From assembly GCF_024297185.1 (NCBI RefSeq), contig NZ_JANCTD010000012.1, forward strand, positions 1 through 64,000: 64,000 bases of DNA. Direction: 5' to 3'. The translations under genes and the position numbers were made by a program. Positions 43,366 through 52,810 of the stretch are shown piece after piece (position 1 is the stretch's first letter; every line of letters starts with the position of its first letter). Source of the DNA: Lewinella sp. JB7 (GTDB taxonomy: Bacteria > Bacteroidota > Bacteroidia > Chitinophagales > Saprospiraceae). The notes under the pieces are model-generated. The model worked only from the letters and a program-made list of their open reading frames with translations. It had not been told where the DNA came from and did no database searches.

Positions 43366-43860
43366 ATGCTGAGAGAGTTCAACACCCTGACCCCGGAAGA
43401 GCAACAGCTCATGTTTGACGCCATTCCGCTGATCACGATCCTGGTGGGGGCCGCGGACAATGTCCTCGATGAGGTGGAACTCTCCGAAGCACAGCGGCTC
43501 GCCGACATCCGCAGCTACAATAATCGCGGTCGACTCAATGCCTACTACGAGATCATCGACGAAGGACTATCGGAGCGGATTCAACAACTCTACAACGGCA
43601 TGCAAAACGGCGTCGAGGAACGGGAAAGGTATATCGTCGCGGAGCTGAGTAAACTCAACGACATACTACCCAAACTGCGCGAGCCCTACGGCTATCTGTA
43701 CTACCACAACTTCCGGACGTTCGCCCGCCACATTGCCGAATGTCACGGCGGCTTTCTGCGCTTCATTACCATCGGTCCGAAGGAAGCTAAGGTGGTCGAC
43801 CTGCCCATGATCAAGCCGGTACCGAAGCCGCCCGAAGACGAGTATCCCAACCTGATCTAG
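43366..43860 (+). CDS. Conserved-looking helical protein, unrecognised
   Basis: A 164-residue cytosolic protein, mostly helical, with an acidic N-terminal third containing LVGAADNVLDEVELSEAQRL. A middle YLYYHNFRTFARHIAECHGG segment and a proline-rich tail follow (KPVPKPPEDEYPNLI). The DNVLDEVEL stretch recalls the acidic start of TerB-like helical domains, but the match is weak. No membrane segment is present. It has its own -7 box. Function unknown. Confidence 0.75.
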   Translation: MLREFNTLTPEEQQLMFDAIPLITILVGAADNVLDEVELSEAQRLADIRSYNNRGRLNAYYEIIDEGLSERIQQLYNGMQNGVEERERYIVAELSKLNDILPKLREPYGYLYYHNFRTFARHIAECHGGFLRFITIGPKEAKVVDLPMIKPVPKPPEDEYPNLI

Positions 43861-44002
43861 TAGTACGCGGTAGACTTCCCGCGGCACGATCTTCGGTCCG
43901 TTGCGGTAGGGTCACCACCCGGACCGGAGCGCCCTATGCCCCCCGCCGTCGTTTTGCGGTCTGGTATCCCGCGGCCTATTTTCGGCCCCAACAGACCAAA
44001 TT

Positions 44003-45307
44003 ATGAAGAAGCTTGCACTGCACTGGCAGATATTACTCGGTATGGCCCTGGGCGTAGCCTTTGGCGTACTCGCCTCCGCCATGGACTGGGGTGACTTTGT
44101 CGGTGACTGGATCAAGCCCTTCGGTACCATCTTCATCAACAGCCTCAAACTGATCGCCATCCCGCTGATCGTTGCTTCCCTCATCAAGGGGATCACGGAT
44201 CTGAAGGACATCAGCAAACTGAGCACGATGGGCGTACGTACCATCCTGTTGTACATTTCCACCACGGTGGTGGCCATCGTGATCGGCCTCGTCATCGTCA
44301 ATGTGGTCGGCCCCGGTCGGGGACTAGACCAGACCACGCGGGATAATCTGCTTAATGATTTTGCGGAGGACGCAGGAGCCAGGATTACGGCCGCGAGTGA
44401 ACAGGCGGACACCGGTCCGCTTCAGGCGCTGGTCGACCTCGTCCCGGACAATATCGTGGGAGCGGCGAGCAACAACGGCAACATGCTGCAGGTCATCTTT
44501 TTCGTCATTTTCTTCGCCGTCGGGCTCATCCTCATCGATCCGAAACGGGCCCAGCCGGTCAAGGACTTTTTCGACGGGGTGAACGAAGTCGTGCTGAAGC
44601 TGATCGATCTCATCATGCTGGCGGCGCCCTTCGGCGTCTTCGCCCTGCTGGCGGCGCTGGTGGTGGAAGCCCCGAGCAAGGACCTGTTCTTCGCCCTGGT
44701 AAAGTACAGCGCATGCGTACTGGGCGGACTGGCGATCATGGTCCTCATCATTTACCCACTCCTCGTGCGGGTGTTCACCGGGACCAGCTACGCGAACTTC
44801 ATGAGCGGCATCAGTCCGGCGCAACTGCTGGCCTTCAGTACCAGTTCGAGCGCCGCCACGCTGCCCGTTACGATGGAACGGGTGGAAGAGCACCTGGGCG
44901 TGGACGAGGAAGTGACGAGTTTCGTACTGCCCATCGGGGCCACCATCAATATGGACGGTACGAGCCTGTATCAGGCCGTCGCGGCGGTCTTCATTGCTCA
45001 GGCATACGGGATCGGGCTGGATCTGGGCGATCAGCTCACCATTATTACCACGGCCCTGGCGGCCAGTATCGGCTCGGCGGCGGTGCCGGGCGCGGGCATG
45101 GTTATGCTGGTGATCGTACTCGGACAGGTGGGCATCCCCGAAGTAGGACTGGCCCTGATCTTTGCGGTGGACCGGCCGCTGGACATGTGCCGGACGGTGG
45201 CTAACGTCACGGGCGACGCCACCGTAGCCATGCTTGTCGCGAAGTCCGTCGATAAACTCGGCGATCCCAAGGAGCGCAAGCTGGACGATTATTACGTAGA
45301 GGTTTAG
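44003..45307 (+). CDS. Dicarboxylate/amino acid:cation symporter (DAACS family)
   Basis: A 434-residue GltP/DctA-type membrane transporter. The re-entrant loop AFSTSSSAATLP (near residue 275) and the NMDGTSLYQAVAAVFIAQ motif (near 315) are the substrate and sodium sites. The P-loop-like GAGMVMLVIVL region and DRPLDMCRT close the core. It imports glutamate, aspartate or C4-dicarboxylates with Na+ or H+. A longer polar loop (about 110-150) follows helix 3. The stop overlaps that of the convergent lipoprotein gene. Confidence 0.96.
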   Translation: MKKLALHWQILLGMALGVAFGVLASAMDWGDFVGDWIKPFGTIFINSLKLIAIPLIVASLIKGITDLKDISKLSTMGVRTILLYISTTVVAIVIGLVIVNVVGPGRGLDQTTRDNLLNDFAEDAGARITAASEQADTGPLQALVDLVPDNIVGAASNNGNMLQVIFFVIFFAVGLILIDPKRAQPVKDFFDGVNEVVLKLIDLIMLAAPFGVFALLAALVVEAPSKDLFFALVKYSACVLGGLAIMVLIIYPLLVRVFTGTSYANFMSGISPAQLLAFSTSSSAATLPVTMERVEEHLGVDEEVTSFVLPIGATINMDGTSLYQAVAAVFIAQAYGIGLDLGDQLTIITTALAASIGSAAVPGAGMVMLVIVLGQVGIPEVGLALIFAVDRPLDMCRTVANVTGDATVAMLVAKSVDKLGDPKERKLDDYYVEV

Positions 45308-45795
45308 GGGACCAATTCCACTTCTCCGAGGCGGTAAAAGCCGTCGTCCATGGCCAGGGACTCCTTGTACCCCAGGGGCACCTCACGGAGGTCGCGGTTG
45401 GCATCGCGCAGTCGGACCCCGACGGTGTAGTTACCGACCGGAAATGCCTCCGGCACGTCAAAGGTGTAGCTTAGCCAATTGGCTAGGTGCAACTCGCCTA
45501 CGGTATTGGCGCCCGCGGGGATGGAGTACACTTTCGTGGAGGGTCCGTCGAGGATGATGTCCATGGTATAGCGGGCATTGGGGTCCACGCTACCGACCGT
45601 GCGCCATTCCATCTGCACCTCGAATTTTTCACCGGCCGAGATTACCTCGGGCAGGTTGAGGGCATAGACGTAATGACCGACCCCGTCGACCGGATTTTCA
45701 ACCACCGAGTCACTCAGGTCGATTTCCTGCCGTTCACCGCCGGGTCCGCACGCCAGACAACAGAATAACAGAATCAGGGTAGCCGGGAATTTCAT
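45304..45795 (-). CDS. Small lipoprotein with beta-sandwich-like domain, unrecognised
   Basis: A 163-residue exported protein with lipobox LACG (cleavage before C16). The mature part is beta-rich with KFEVQMEWRTVGSVDPNARY, an extended stretch ending YTVGVRLRDANRDL, and a closing FYRLGEVEL, suggestive of an immunoglobulin-like or carbohydrate-binding sandwich. Family not identified. It is alone and convergent with the symporter gene, stops interlocked (TTAG). Confidence 0.75.
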   Translation of the reverse strand: MKFPATLILLFCCLACGPGGERQEIDLSDSVVENPVDGVGHYVYALNLPEVISAGEKFEVQMEWRTVGSVDPNARYTMDIILDGPSTKVYSIPAGANTVGELHLANWLSYTFDVPEAFPVGNYTVGVRLRDANRDLREVPLGYKESLAMDDGFYRLGEVELVP

Positions 45796-46057
45796 GCGCG
45801 TTGGTTTACCCTAAGAGGCTCCCGGGGGGGCAGATGTTTGTAAACAAATAATATTTTTAACGCTTCCTAACTGTGGATACCAAATTGACTTTTCTGCCTA
45901 CCTTACCTTCGCCCGTAAATGCCGGTTGGATCCCGCCGAACGTGTCACGTACGTGTCGCGGGTGCCTTAAAATTGCGATTGTTGGCAAGGTCGGGAGGAT
46001 CGTTCCGTTCTCGTGTTTATTGCCCCGTTCCACTTACGCTGCCAAACCACTTAGAAG
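45796..46057. other. Spacer between divergent lipoprotein and LysM genes
   Basis: It must hold both promoters. No TAnnTTTG box is clear on either strand, though AATAATATTTTTAA at 45847-45860 is a strikingly AT-rich patch. No RNA gene recognised. Confidence 0.4.
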
Positions 46058-47785
46058 ATGAAACCACTTTTGGTAATTGTTGCCCTGCTCACCTGGGCCG
46101 GCGGGGTAAAGGCGGATCGAATATATCTGCTGTTCGATGAAGACTGCATGAACCGCATCCGGTACGAGCGAATGATCGACGGGCAGCCGCGCATGGACTA
46201 CTATTCCTACGGACTGACGGCGTCCAACGGCACCACGCTGATTTTCGAGACGGACGCAGAAGGAGCTACTTACCAGGCCCTCCCCCCGGCGGACTACCTA
46301 CAGTGTTCCAGCAACACCCTTACGGCGGAACTGGCCGATCGCATTAATCAGGGACAAACCCACCTGTTCGTTGTACTGCGAGCTGGAGAAGAACAGTACC
46401 AGGTTCAGCCCGTGGTCATGGCGGCTACCCTGGAATCGCGCGATGACGATCTGCGCTATCGATCTCCCTTCGCCGCCTTCAGTTTCAACCGGGAGGATGC
46501 CGTCATCGGCGTCGATATCGACAACGGAAACGAGGGGGCCCGGGTGTATTTCGAGGGTAAGGAAGGCGACGACTGTTCGGGCGCCTTCCTGTTCCGCCAG
46601 CAAAATCCCCACAGCGCTTATCCGGTCATCCGGTACAAGCTCGTCCCCCGGCTCGGCATCGTCGAGCGACATATGTCCAGCGACGGAAAATTCGGCAAGG
46701 AATCCGAAATTTCGGCGCGTGAAGTGAATGGAGTATCGCTGGAACAATACCTGACCGACCTGTGCGCGCCTTCCGCAACCGAATCGAGTTATTCGTTCGC
46801 TCAGCGCAACTTTCGCCCGCTGTACGTGGAACCCGAGACTCCCCGCATAACCGCCGCCGCACAGGCAAAAGACGTACCCTACGTCGAAGTCCCGGAAGCG
46901 ACCATGCCACCTGCCCAGCCAACATCGGCCCCCGTCACGGTTCACCAGGTGGTACGTGGGGAAACCCTCTACGCAATTTCTCGTCGCTACGGTGTAGGAG
47001 TTGACGCTATCCGGCAGCGTAACGGTCTGCGCGACAACACGATCTACGTCGGCCAGCAGCTTACGATCGACGCTGCCGACGCCCCCTCCGAGCCTGTGTA
47101 CAACAGTTACGAATACGCCGAAGAACAGGCCGCCCCCGTCCCGTACGAACGGCCGTATACCGAGACCGCATCCGTCACCTCCGGCAAGTTTCACATTGTC
47201 CAGCCAGGGGAAACCCTGGCCAGTCTGGCCCTGCGGTTTGGCTACACGACGGCCCGTTTTCGCGAGTTCAATCAGTTGGGGGATCAGACGGTTGCGCAGG
47301 TAGGACAACGGCTCCGTACGAGCGATTGTAACTGTCCGCCGGCCGCACCCACCACCCCCGCGCCCGTCGTGGAAGAGGAAATCCCGCAGCCCAGCTCTTA
47401 CGTGACGCCGGCTCCCGCGCGCCCCGCCGACGATTACGCGGCCCCCCCGCAGCCCTATACGGAAAGCTACGCCCAGCCCGTTCCGGTCGCCCAGCCTAAC
47501 GTTCACGTCGTGGTCCCCCCCGCGCATCCGGTGTCGGAACCCTCCCCCGCCTACACGCCCCCCGCCTACGGCGCGGGGATCAACATCGGTTCGGATACCC
47601 CTCCCACTACCTACGGATCGTCTCCTTCCCAGCCGGACATGCGGATCACCCACCAGGTGCGGGAAGGGGACAGCCTGTACTCGATCTCCCGGCAGTACAG
47701 CGTCAGCGTAGAGGAACTCCGACGTCTCAACGGCCTGGACCCCGCGGACGTGATTGTGCCCTTTCAGAAGCTGTACGTAAACTAA
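46058..47785 (+). CDS. Exported triple-LysM protein
   Basis: A 575-residue protein with a signal peptide (residues 1-19). Residues 20-255 are a domain of unknown kind that begins DRIYLLFDEDCMNRIRYERM and contains four Cys. Three LysM domains follow: near 290-337 (HQVVRGETLYAISRRYGVG), 372-420 (HIVQPGETLASLALRFGY) and 530-575 (HQVREGDSLYSISRQYSV), separated by Pro/Ala-rich linkers. LysM domains bind peptidoglycan, so the protein likely anchors to the wall. No catalytic domain was recognised; the N-terminal domain may be the working part. Confidence 0.9.
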   Translation: MKPLLVIVALLTWAGGVKADRIYLLFDEDCMNRIRYERMIDGQPRMDYYSYGLTASNGTTLIFETDAEGATYQALPPADYLQCSSNTLTAELADRINQGQTHLFVVLRAGEEQYQVQPVVMAATLESRDDDLRYRSPFAAFSFNREDAVIGVDIDNGNEGARVYFEGKEGDDCSGAFLFRQQNPHSAYPVIRYKLVPRLGIVERHMSSDGKFGKESEISAREVNGVSLEQYLTDLCAPSATESSYSFAQRNFRPLYVEPETPRITAAAQAKDVPYVEVPEATMPPAQPTSAPVTVHQVVRGETLYAISRRYGVGVDAIRQRNGLRDNTIYVGQQLTIDAADAPSEPVYNSYEYAEEQAAPVPYERPYTETASVTSGKFHIVQPGETLASLALRFGYTTARFREFNQLGDQTVAQVGQRLRTSDCNCPPAAPTTPAPVVEEEIPQPSSYVTPAPARPADDYAAPPQPYTESYAQPVPVAQPNVHVVVPPAHPVSEPSPAYTPPAYGAGINIGSDTPPTTYGSSPSQPDMRITHQVREGDSLYSISRQYSVSVEELRRLNGLDPADVIVPFQKLYVN

Positions 47786-47796
47786 TGGGCCTTACC

Positions 47797-47813
47797 CCGC
47801 CTTCTAGAGGCGG
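47797..47813 (+). terminator. Short hairpin after the LysM gene
   Basis: CCGCCT pairs with AGGCGG around a five-base loop. It is weak and lacks a T-run, but lies directly between two plus-strand genes. Confidence 0.35.
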
Positions 47814-47829
47814 TAACTAGTCCGCTTAC

Positions 47830-48936
47830 ATGGTCCCCTTATTATTATTCGCCCTCTTTTCCATTGCCTTCAGCTTCCTGTGCTCGATCTTCGAGGCGGT
47901 ACTGTTGTCGATCACCCCCAGCTACGTCCAGATCAAGGTCAAGGAAGGCGGGACGACCGGTATGCTGCTGCAACGCTTCAAGCAGGAACTGAACGAGCCC
48001 CTGACGGCAATCCTCTCGCTGAATACCATCGCTCACACCGTAGGTGCCATTCTGGTGGGAGCCAGTACCGGGGCGGCCTTCGGGGAGGGTGGGTTCGAGC
48101 TTCCCTTCGTGGACTACGAACTCTCGTACGAAGTGGTGGTGAGTGTAGTCATGACGCTCGCCATCCTCATTTTTTCGGAGATCATCCCTAAGAACCTGGG
48201 AGCAACCTACTGGAAACAACTTGCTCCCTTCACGGTAAAGTCGCTCAACGTACTGGTCAAGATCTTCAAACTGCTGGGCATCGTACAGTTCTCGAACCTC
48301 ATCAATAGAATGACGGGTGGGGGAGAGGCCCACTCGACGGCGCTTACCCGGGTGGAATTCGCCATGATGGCGGAGGCCCAGACGGAGGAAGGGCAGCTTA
48401 AGGAAGAAGAAGGGCGAATCTTACGCAACCTGCTCAACTTCGAATCGCTTACCGTTCACGACGTGATGACCCCCCGCACGGTGGTGGTCGGCGCCTGGGC
48501 CACGCTCACCATCCGGGAGTTCTACGAGAAGTTCGACAACAGTCCCTTCAGCCGCTACCCGATCTTCGGGGAAACCCGTGATCAGGTGCTGGGCTACGTG
48601 CTCAAGGACATGGTGTACAAAGCCATCATCGAAAAGCGGGACGACGAGCCGGTGAAGGTACTGGCGCGCGATATGCTCGCCGTAGTACAGGATACTTCCC
48701 TGCACAAACTCATCGATCTGATGCTCGAGCGTCGGGAACCCATCGCGATGGTCGTCGACGAATTCGGCGGCATGGAAGGCCTGGTCACGATGGAGGACGC
48801 GATGGAGACCCTGTTGGGTCTAGAGATCATGGATGAGATGGACAGTACCCAGGATATGCAGCGCCTTGCCCGCGAACGCTGGCGCACCCGGGCCAAATCG
48901 ATGGGCCTCGAACTGCCCGAAACGATGCAGGACTAG
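47830..48936 (+). CDS. CNNM/CorC-type DUF21-CBS membrane protein
   Basis: A 368-residue protein. A DUF21 (CNNM) domain with three to four membrane helices occupies residues 1-190. A CBS pair follows (about 205-330), with LTVHDVMTPRTVVVGAWATL and the second module EPIAMVVDEFGGMEGLVTMED. The usual C-terminal CorC_HlyC domain is absent. Members are linked to magnesium or cobalt efflux. The 3' end interlocks with the phosphoesterase stop (CTAG). Confidence 0.92.
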   Translation: MVPLLLFALFSIAFSFLCSIFEAVLLSITPSYVQIKVKEGGTTGMLLQRFKQELNEPLTAILSLNTIAHTVGAILVGASTGAAFGEGGFELPFVDYELSYEVVVSVVMTLAILIFSEIIPKNLGATYWKQLAPFTVKSLNVLVKIFKLLGIVQFSNLINRMTGGGEAHSTALTRVEFAMMAEAQTEEGQLKEEEGRILRNLLNFESLTVHDVMTPRTVVVGAWATLTIREFYEKFDNSPFSRYPIFGETRDQVLGYVLKDMVYKAIIEKRDDEPVKVLARDMLAVVQDTSLHKLIDLMLERREPIAMVVDEFGGMEGLVTMEDAMETLLGLEIMDEMDSTQDMQRLARERWRTRAKSMGLELPETMQD

Positions 48937-49442
48937 TCGAGGCTGCCCCGCAGGCCAAGCTCGATCACTTCCAGATTTTCTACCCGCCCCCCGGCTACTT
49001 CAAAACGCAGCAGGGTGCGCATGCGGTGAAAGCCGTGCCGCCCGCAGGCGCCGGGATTCATGTGCAGTACGCCCCGGGGTTTATCCATCATGACCTTTAG
49101 GATGTGGCTGTGCCCGCAGATGTACAACGTGGGTTGCAGCTCCTCGATGAGATTACGCACCCGTGTCGTGTACCGCCCCGGATAACCGCCGATGTGGGTG
49201 ATGAGCACGGGTACGTCCTCGATGGTAAAGAAATCATTGAGGGGAAGCCGTTGACGTACCGTCGCGTCGTCGATGTTTCCGTAAACGCCCCGGAGCGGTC
49301 TGAATTCTTCCAGCGCGTCCAGCACGGCGGGGTCACCCACGTCGCCCGCGTGCCAGATCTCGTCGCAGTTCCGAAAGTGTTTAAATACGGAAGGGTCGAG
49401 GTAGGAGTGGGTGTCCGACAGAAGCCCGATACGCTTACTCAT
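48933..49442 (-). CDS. YfcE/MJ0936-type metallophosphoesterase
   Basis: A 169-residue calcineurin-like phosphoesterase with the five metal-binding blocks in order: SDTH (residues 9-12), GDVGD near 34, GNIDD near 56, a central ITHIGGYPG, and CGHSH near 108. It probably hydrolyses phosphodiesters; the natural substrate of the family is unclear. Its start overlaps the glycosyltransferase gene's end by 8 bases, so the two are co-transcribed. Confidence 0.92.
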   Translation of the reverse strand: MSKRIGLLSDTHSYLDPSVFKHFRNCDEIWHAGDVGDPAVLDALEEFRPLRGVYGNIDDATVRQRLPLNDFFTIEDVPVLITHIGGYPGRYTTRVRNLIEELQPTLYICGHSHILKVMMDKPRGVLHMNPGACGRHGFHRMRTLLRFEVAGGRVENLEVIELGLRGSLD

Positions 49443-51000
49443 AGTTTATTTCGTAAATGCCGATGCTGATGTCCCCACGGGGGGCGATTTCAACCACGGG
49501 CCGCGAAAAATGAACGGCCCGCTTGCCAATCTGCTCCCGCTCTTCGGGATAGAGGAAATTGGTGGCTACGTAGTCGGCCAGGTGCCACCGCGGTTCGTTG
49601 ATGATCTTCGCCCGGGCCGCCGGGGGAAGGGCGCGGATGTTATCTATGCACGGCCAGTTTTGGCACTTGACCCGACGGGTTTCCCCCGCGGGAATTTGGT
49701 CGGCGAGTTGCAGCAGGGCTTCCCGGTAGCCGGCGCCCCAGTAGTCCATGTCGAACCTTTTCAATACCGGATTACCGCTGATCAGGTAGTTGAAGTACAC
49801 CTGCTGCTGGGGATGCATGCGCACCATATTGACGGCCGTGACCAGCATACCGAGCGCCAGCACGATTCGCGGCCAGTGGCGGTAGCGGCGCTCGAATCTC
49901 GCAAAACCGACCAACAAGAGGAAGACCAGGCCCGGATACACGAAATGCAAGTGACGCCACCCGTTGTAGAGCGTGGAGTGTAGAACGATCACGACGAGAA
50001 TGGGACCGATGGACAAGCCCAGTTGTACAACGTCCATTTGATCGTAGTAATCCGACCATGGCTTGCCCCGCCACAGGCCGCTGAACGTCGACCGTAGAGT
50101 GTAGCCGATCCCAACTAGCATGAAGAACAAGTAAGTTAATGGCGTGGTGATGGCAATCCAGGCCGGAATGTAGTAAGCCGGCAGTTCCATCGCGTGCAGT
50201 GAATTGCCGAACAGTAACACGTAGCTGTCCCAGCTGTAGTCCGACATGCTGGAAATCGCCCCGGTGAGTCGGCTACCCGTATCTACCCAGAGGTAGGGAA
50301 AAAAGGGGAGCATCAGGAGTACGGTGGCCGGAAGGTAGACCGCCGCCTGCACCAGTCGCCGGTATCCCCGGGGGCGCTCAACCAACTGTTCCCACAACAA
50401 CAACAGCATAGTGGCCGCCGGAATGATCATGGCCGGCAGTCGGGTGTTCAGCGCCAGGGCCGAGGCGAGAATGTGCAGCGCCAGGGCACCGTTGGTACGT
50501 GTACGGAGAAACCTCAGGAGAGTGTACGTGGCGATCAGGTAAAAGACCAGGAGAATATGGTCCTTGGGATTAAAGAAGGCGTGGGCGAAAATGCGGGGGC
50601 TAAGTAACAGGACGGCCGTCCCGATCAGGGGATACCACCTACGGTCGGGCCAGCGGAGGCGGAGCGTGCGGTAGAAAAACAGTAAGGCCACGCCGAAAAG
50701 CAGGTAGTTCATGACGTGCCGTATGCGGTAGTACCGGTAGGGGTCGTCGAGCGCGTCAAGCTTAATTTCCAGCAGGGTGGCCACGATCTGGTAGATCATG
50801 CCGTACTGGCTGAATGATTTTCCCTCGGTATCGAGCGGCGGATGCTCCCAGCCGAGTCGATCGGCGACGTAGGCTACGGTGACGTGTCCGTGTCGCCGTT
50901 GCACCGCTTCGTCGTAGGTGATGCCGTAGTCGTCCACGATTGCGTAGCCCCCGATGAAGTAGGCCACGAAAAACAGGATGGCGATCAGACGGTGATTCAC
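49435..51000 (-). CDS. GT-C type membrane glycosyltransferase (GT39/ArnT-like)
   Basis: A 521-residue protein with about 11 hydrophobic helices. The first outer loop has the acidic pair of GT-C enzymes in DDYGITYDEAVQRRHG near residue 25. A later loop contains FFNPKDHILLVFYLI, typical of dolichyl/undecaprenyl-phosphate sugar transferases. The acceptor could be lipid A, protein or glycan. Cys residues near 462 and 467 (RRVKCQNWPCI) lie in the periplasmic C-terminal region. It precedes the phosphoesterase and follows the flavoprotein by 15 bases. Confidence 0.82.
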   Translation of the reverse strand: MNHRLIAILFFVAYFIGGYAIVDDYGITYDEAVQRRHGHVTVAYVADRLGWEHPPLDTEGKSFSQYGMIYQIVATLLEIKLDALDDPYRYYRIRHVMNYLLFGVALLFFYRTLRLRWPDRRWYPLIGTAVLLLSPRIFAHAFFNPKDHILLVFYLIATYTLLRFLRTRTNGALALHILASALALNTRLPAMIIPAATMLLLLWEQLVERPRGYRRLVQAAVYLPATVLLMLPFFPYLWVDTGSRLTGAISSMSDYSWDSYVLLFGNSLHAMELPAYYIPAWIAITTPLTYLFFMLVGIGYTLRSTFSGLWRGKPWSDYYDQMDVVQLGLSIGPILVVIVLHSTLYNGWRHLHFVYPGLVFLLLVGFARFERRYRHWPRIVLALGMLVTAVNMVRMHPQQQVYFNYLISGNPVLKRFDMDYWGAGYREALLQLADQIPAGETRRVKCQNWPCIDNIRALPPAARAKIINEPRWHLADYVATNFLYPEEREQIGKRAVHFSRPVVEIAPRGDISIGIYEINYE

Positions 51001-51015
51001 GTAGGGGGGGTAGGC

Positions 51016-51549
51016 TTAGGCCAGCAGGGATAGCGCTTCAACGAGCATTTCACGGTCGGGGCCGTCCGCAATATCGCCCGTCGCGGTGAATTCCACGGCA
51101 TTCTGGTACAGAGGAAGGGACGCGACGATGCGGGCTTCCAGGGCCTGCAGGCTCCAGATGAGGGACTGCATGGCTCGCTCCCCGCGGGGTGGATGGGGGG
51201 TGAAGGTGAGGGTCAGTACGGGTTTGCCCGCTGCTTCGCCCGAGGTGGTCAACCATTCGAGACCATTCTTCAGGACGGCGGGAACCGAGTGCAGGTAAGC
51301 CGGGGTAGATACTACGACGGCCGAAGCTTCCCGCCAGGCGGTTCGCCATTCTACCACGGGATGTGGCCAGGGCGCCCGGTCGCGCTCCGGTTGAAATACG
51401 GGTAGGTCGGCAATGACGGTAGCCGCCACTACCGGATGATCGGTAAGGAAGGATAAGCCGGCCAGCAGCCGGGAATTGGAACTTCGGGGGTGAGGAGAAC
51501 CGGAGACGGTAAGGATAGGACGCGCTGCGCTGTTTTCCCTAGTCGTCAT
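51016..51549 (-). CDS. NADPH-dependent FMN reductase-type flavoprotein
   Basis: A 177-residue flavodoxin-like protein. The phosphate-binding loop is SGSPHPRSSNSRLL (residues 16-29), and the FMN-contact loop VVSTPAYLHSVPAVLKNGLEWLT is near 80. It matches the NAD(P)H:FMN reductase/SsuE-like family. Substrates may be FMN, quinones or chromate. Its ATG lies within the end of the acidic-protein gene (11-base overlap), suggesting coupling. Confidence 0.85.
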   Translation of the reverse strand: MTTRENSAARPILTVSGSPHPRSSNSRLLAGLSFLTDHPVVAATVIADLPVFQPERDRAPWPHPVVEWRTAWREASAVVVSTPAYLHSVPAVLKNGLEWLTTSGEAAGKPVLTLTFTPHPPRGERAMQSLIWSLQALEARIVASLPLYQNAVEFTATGDIADGPDREMLVEALSLLA

Positions 51550-51892
51550 CGTCCGATACGTCCTCGTCGCTCAGTTCATCGAGATCGATGTCTGCTTCTT
51601 CGATTTCGTCATCGTACTTGTCGCCGTATTCCTCCCGGGCCTCATCGGTCAGGATACCGTCGTCATCGTAGTCGTCGTCGTCCTCGATGATCAACTGCGC
51701 TTCCGACTTGGTCATCCGGATCAGGTAGTACTTCTCGGTCGTTTCGAAGGGGAGGGCACTGGCGATCTTACCGTTCACGTCCGTGAAGCGGATCAGATGA
51801 CGCTCGAAACCGTTCGGGTAGTTCAGTTTGATCTGTTCGAGCAGCTCATCGTCGAGCTTATCATAATTCTTGATTACGCGGGGCTTACTCAT
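51539..51892 (-). CDS. Acidic Bacteroidota-type conserved protein
   Basis: A 117-residue protein. Residues 1-70 form a small domain (SKPRVIKNYDKLDDELLEQI, then FTDVNGKIASALPFETTEKYYLIRMTKSEA). The final 50 residues are over half Asp/Glu and probably disordered. I recall near-identical small proteins across Bacteroidota, sometimes mislabelled DNA primase; no function is established. The acidic tail could bind basic proteins or mimic DNA. Confidence 0.8.
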   Translation of the reverse strand: MSKPRVIKNYDKLDDELLEQIKLNYPNGFERHLIRFTDVNGKIASALPFETTEKYYLIRMTKSEAQLIIEDDDDYDDDGILTDEAREEYGDKYDDEIEEADIDLDELSDEDVSDDDD

Positions 51893-51933
51893 AAGCGGGT
51901 AGGAATGCGTGTTTTCGGATAATCGGAAGAAAA

Positions 51934-51965
51934 TAAGCCGGGTTCCGCGAGTGGAACCCGGCTTA
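51934..51965 (-). terminator. Intrinsic terminator of the transaldolase gene
   Basis: A perfect 13-bp stem (51934-51946 with 51953-51965) and a six-base loop, followed on the minus strand by TTTTC. It starts only a few bases after the transaldolase stop. Confidence 0.85.
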
Positions 51966-51970
51966 GCTGG

Positions 51971-52636
51971 CTAAGAAACGACGCTCAGGGCCTTTTTGTG
52001 ATCGGCCAGGAACTTCTCCAGACCGATGTCGGTCAGGGGGTGCTTGAACAAGCTGTCAAAACTGCTGAGCGGGCAGGTCACGACGTCGGCGCCCGCCTTA
52101 GCGGCTTCGACGATATGCTTACCGTTCCGGATGGAAGCCGCCAGGATTTCGGTTTCGAATCCCTGAATAGCGTAGATCTCGGCAATGTCCGAGATCAGGG
52201 ACATGCCCTCCCAGCCGATGTCGTCGATGCGGCCGATGAAGGGGCTTACGTAGGTAGCTCCGGCCTTCGCGGCGAGAATGGCCTGACCGGCGCTGAATAC
52301 CAGGGTGCAGTTGGTGCGGATGCCGTTGTCCCGGCACCAGGCCAGGGCCTTGACGCCCTCCCGGATCATGGGGATCTTGACGACGATATTGTCGGCGATC
52401 TTGACCAGCTCGCCGGCCTCGCGCTTCATGCCTTCCAGGTCGGTGCTGATGACCTCGGCGCTGACGTCTCCGTCGGTGATCTCGCAGATTTTTTTGTAGT
52501 GCTCGCGTACGTTGTCGTCACCACTGATGCTCTCCTTGGCCATGAGGCTGGGGTTCGTGGTTACCCCATCGAGGATGCCGAGGGATTCAGCTTCGCGAAT
52601 GTCGTCTAGATTGGCGGTATCGATAAAGAACTTCAT
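51971..52636 (-). CDS. Transaldolase / fructose-6-phosphate aldolase (TAL-FSA small type)
   Basis: A 221-residue TIM-barrel enzyme of the short transaldolase group. [18 protein letters not shown] and [12 protein letters not shown] lead; the Schiff-base lysine is K87 in [37 protein letters not shown] and ILAASIRN follow. It should shift a three-carbon unit in the non-oxidative pentose phosphate pathway; FSA activity is an alternative. It is monocistronic, bounded by a strong terminator. Confidence 0.94.
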   Translation of the reverse strand: MKFFIDTANLDDIREAESLGILDGVTTNPSLMAKESISGDDNVREHYKKICEITDGDVSAEVISTDLEGMKREAGELVKIADNIVVKIPMIREGVKALAWCRDNGIRTNCTLVFSAGQAILAAKAGATYVSPFIGRIDDIGWEGMSLISDIAEIYAIQGFETEILAASIRNGKHIVEAAKAGADVVTCPLSSFDSLFKHPLTDIGLEKFLADHKKALSVVS

Positions 52637-52810
52637 GGTCGGTTATTTACTGTGTTTATGGCGCTAACATACCACCCCCCGGGATGTTTCCCCGGTTTTT
52701 TGCTGATGGTCGATTAATTACGTCCCGGGATTCTGTATTCGGTCCCTGTTTTGCTGCACCTACCTACCCGTTGTTTCGTCGGTTCTGCGAAGTATGGTGA
52801 CCGGTAGTTG
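52637..52810. other. Spacer with an orphan hairpin and T6 run
   Basis: CCGGG pairs with CCCGG near 52679-52695 and six T follow on the plus strand, but no plus-strand gene ends here. Both flanking genes are on the minus strand. Confidence 0.4.

Noticed and set aside
52679-52701. Intrinsic terminator on the plus strand
   Set aside because: The stem is only 5 bp and no plus-strand gene ends upstream, so I list it only as an orphan hairpin.
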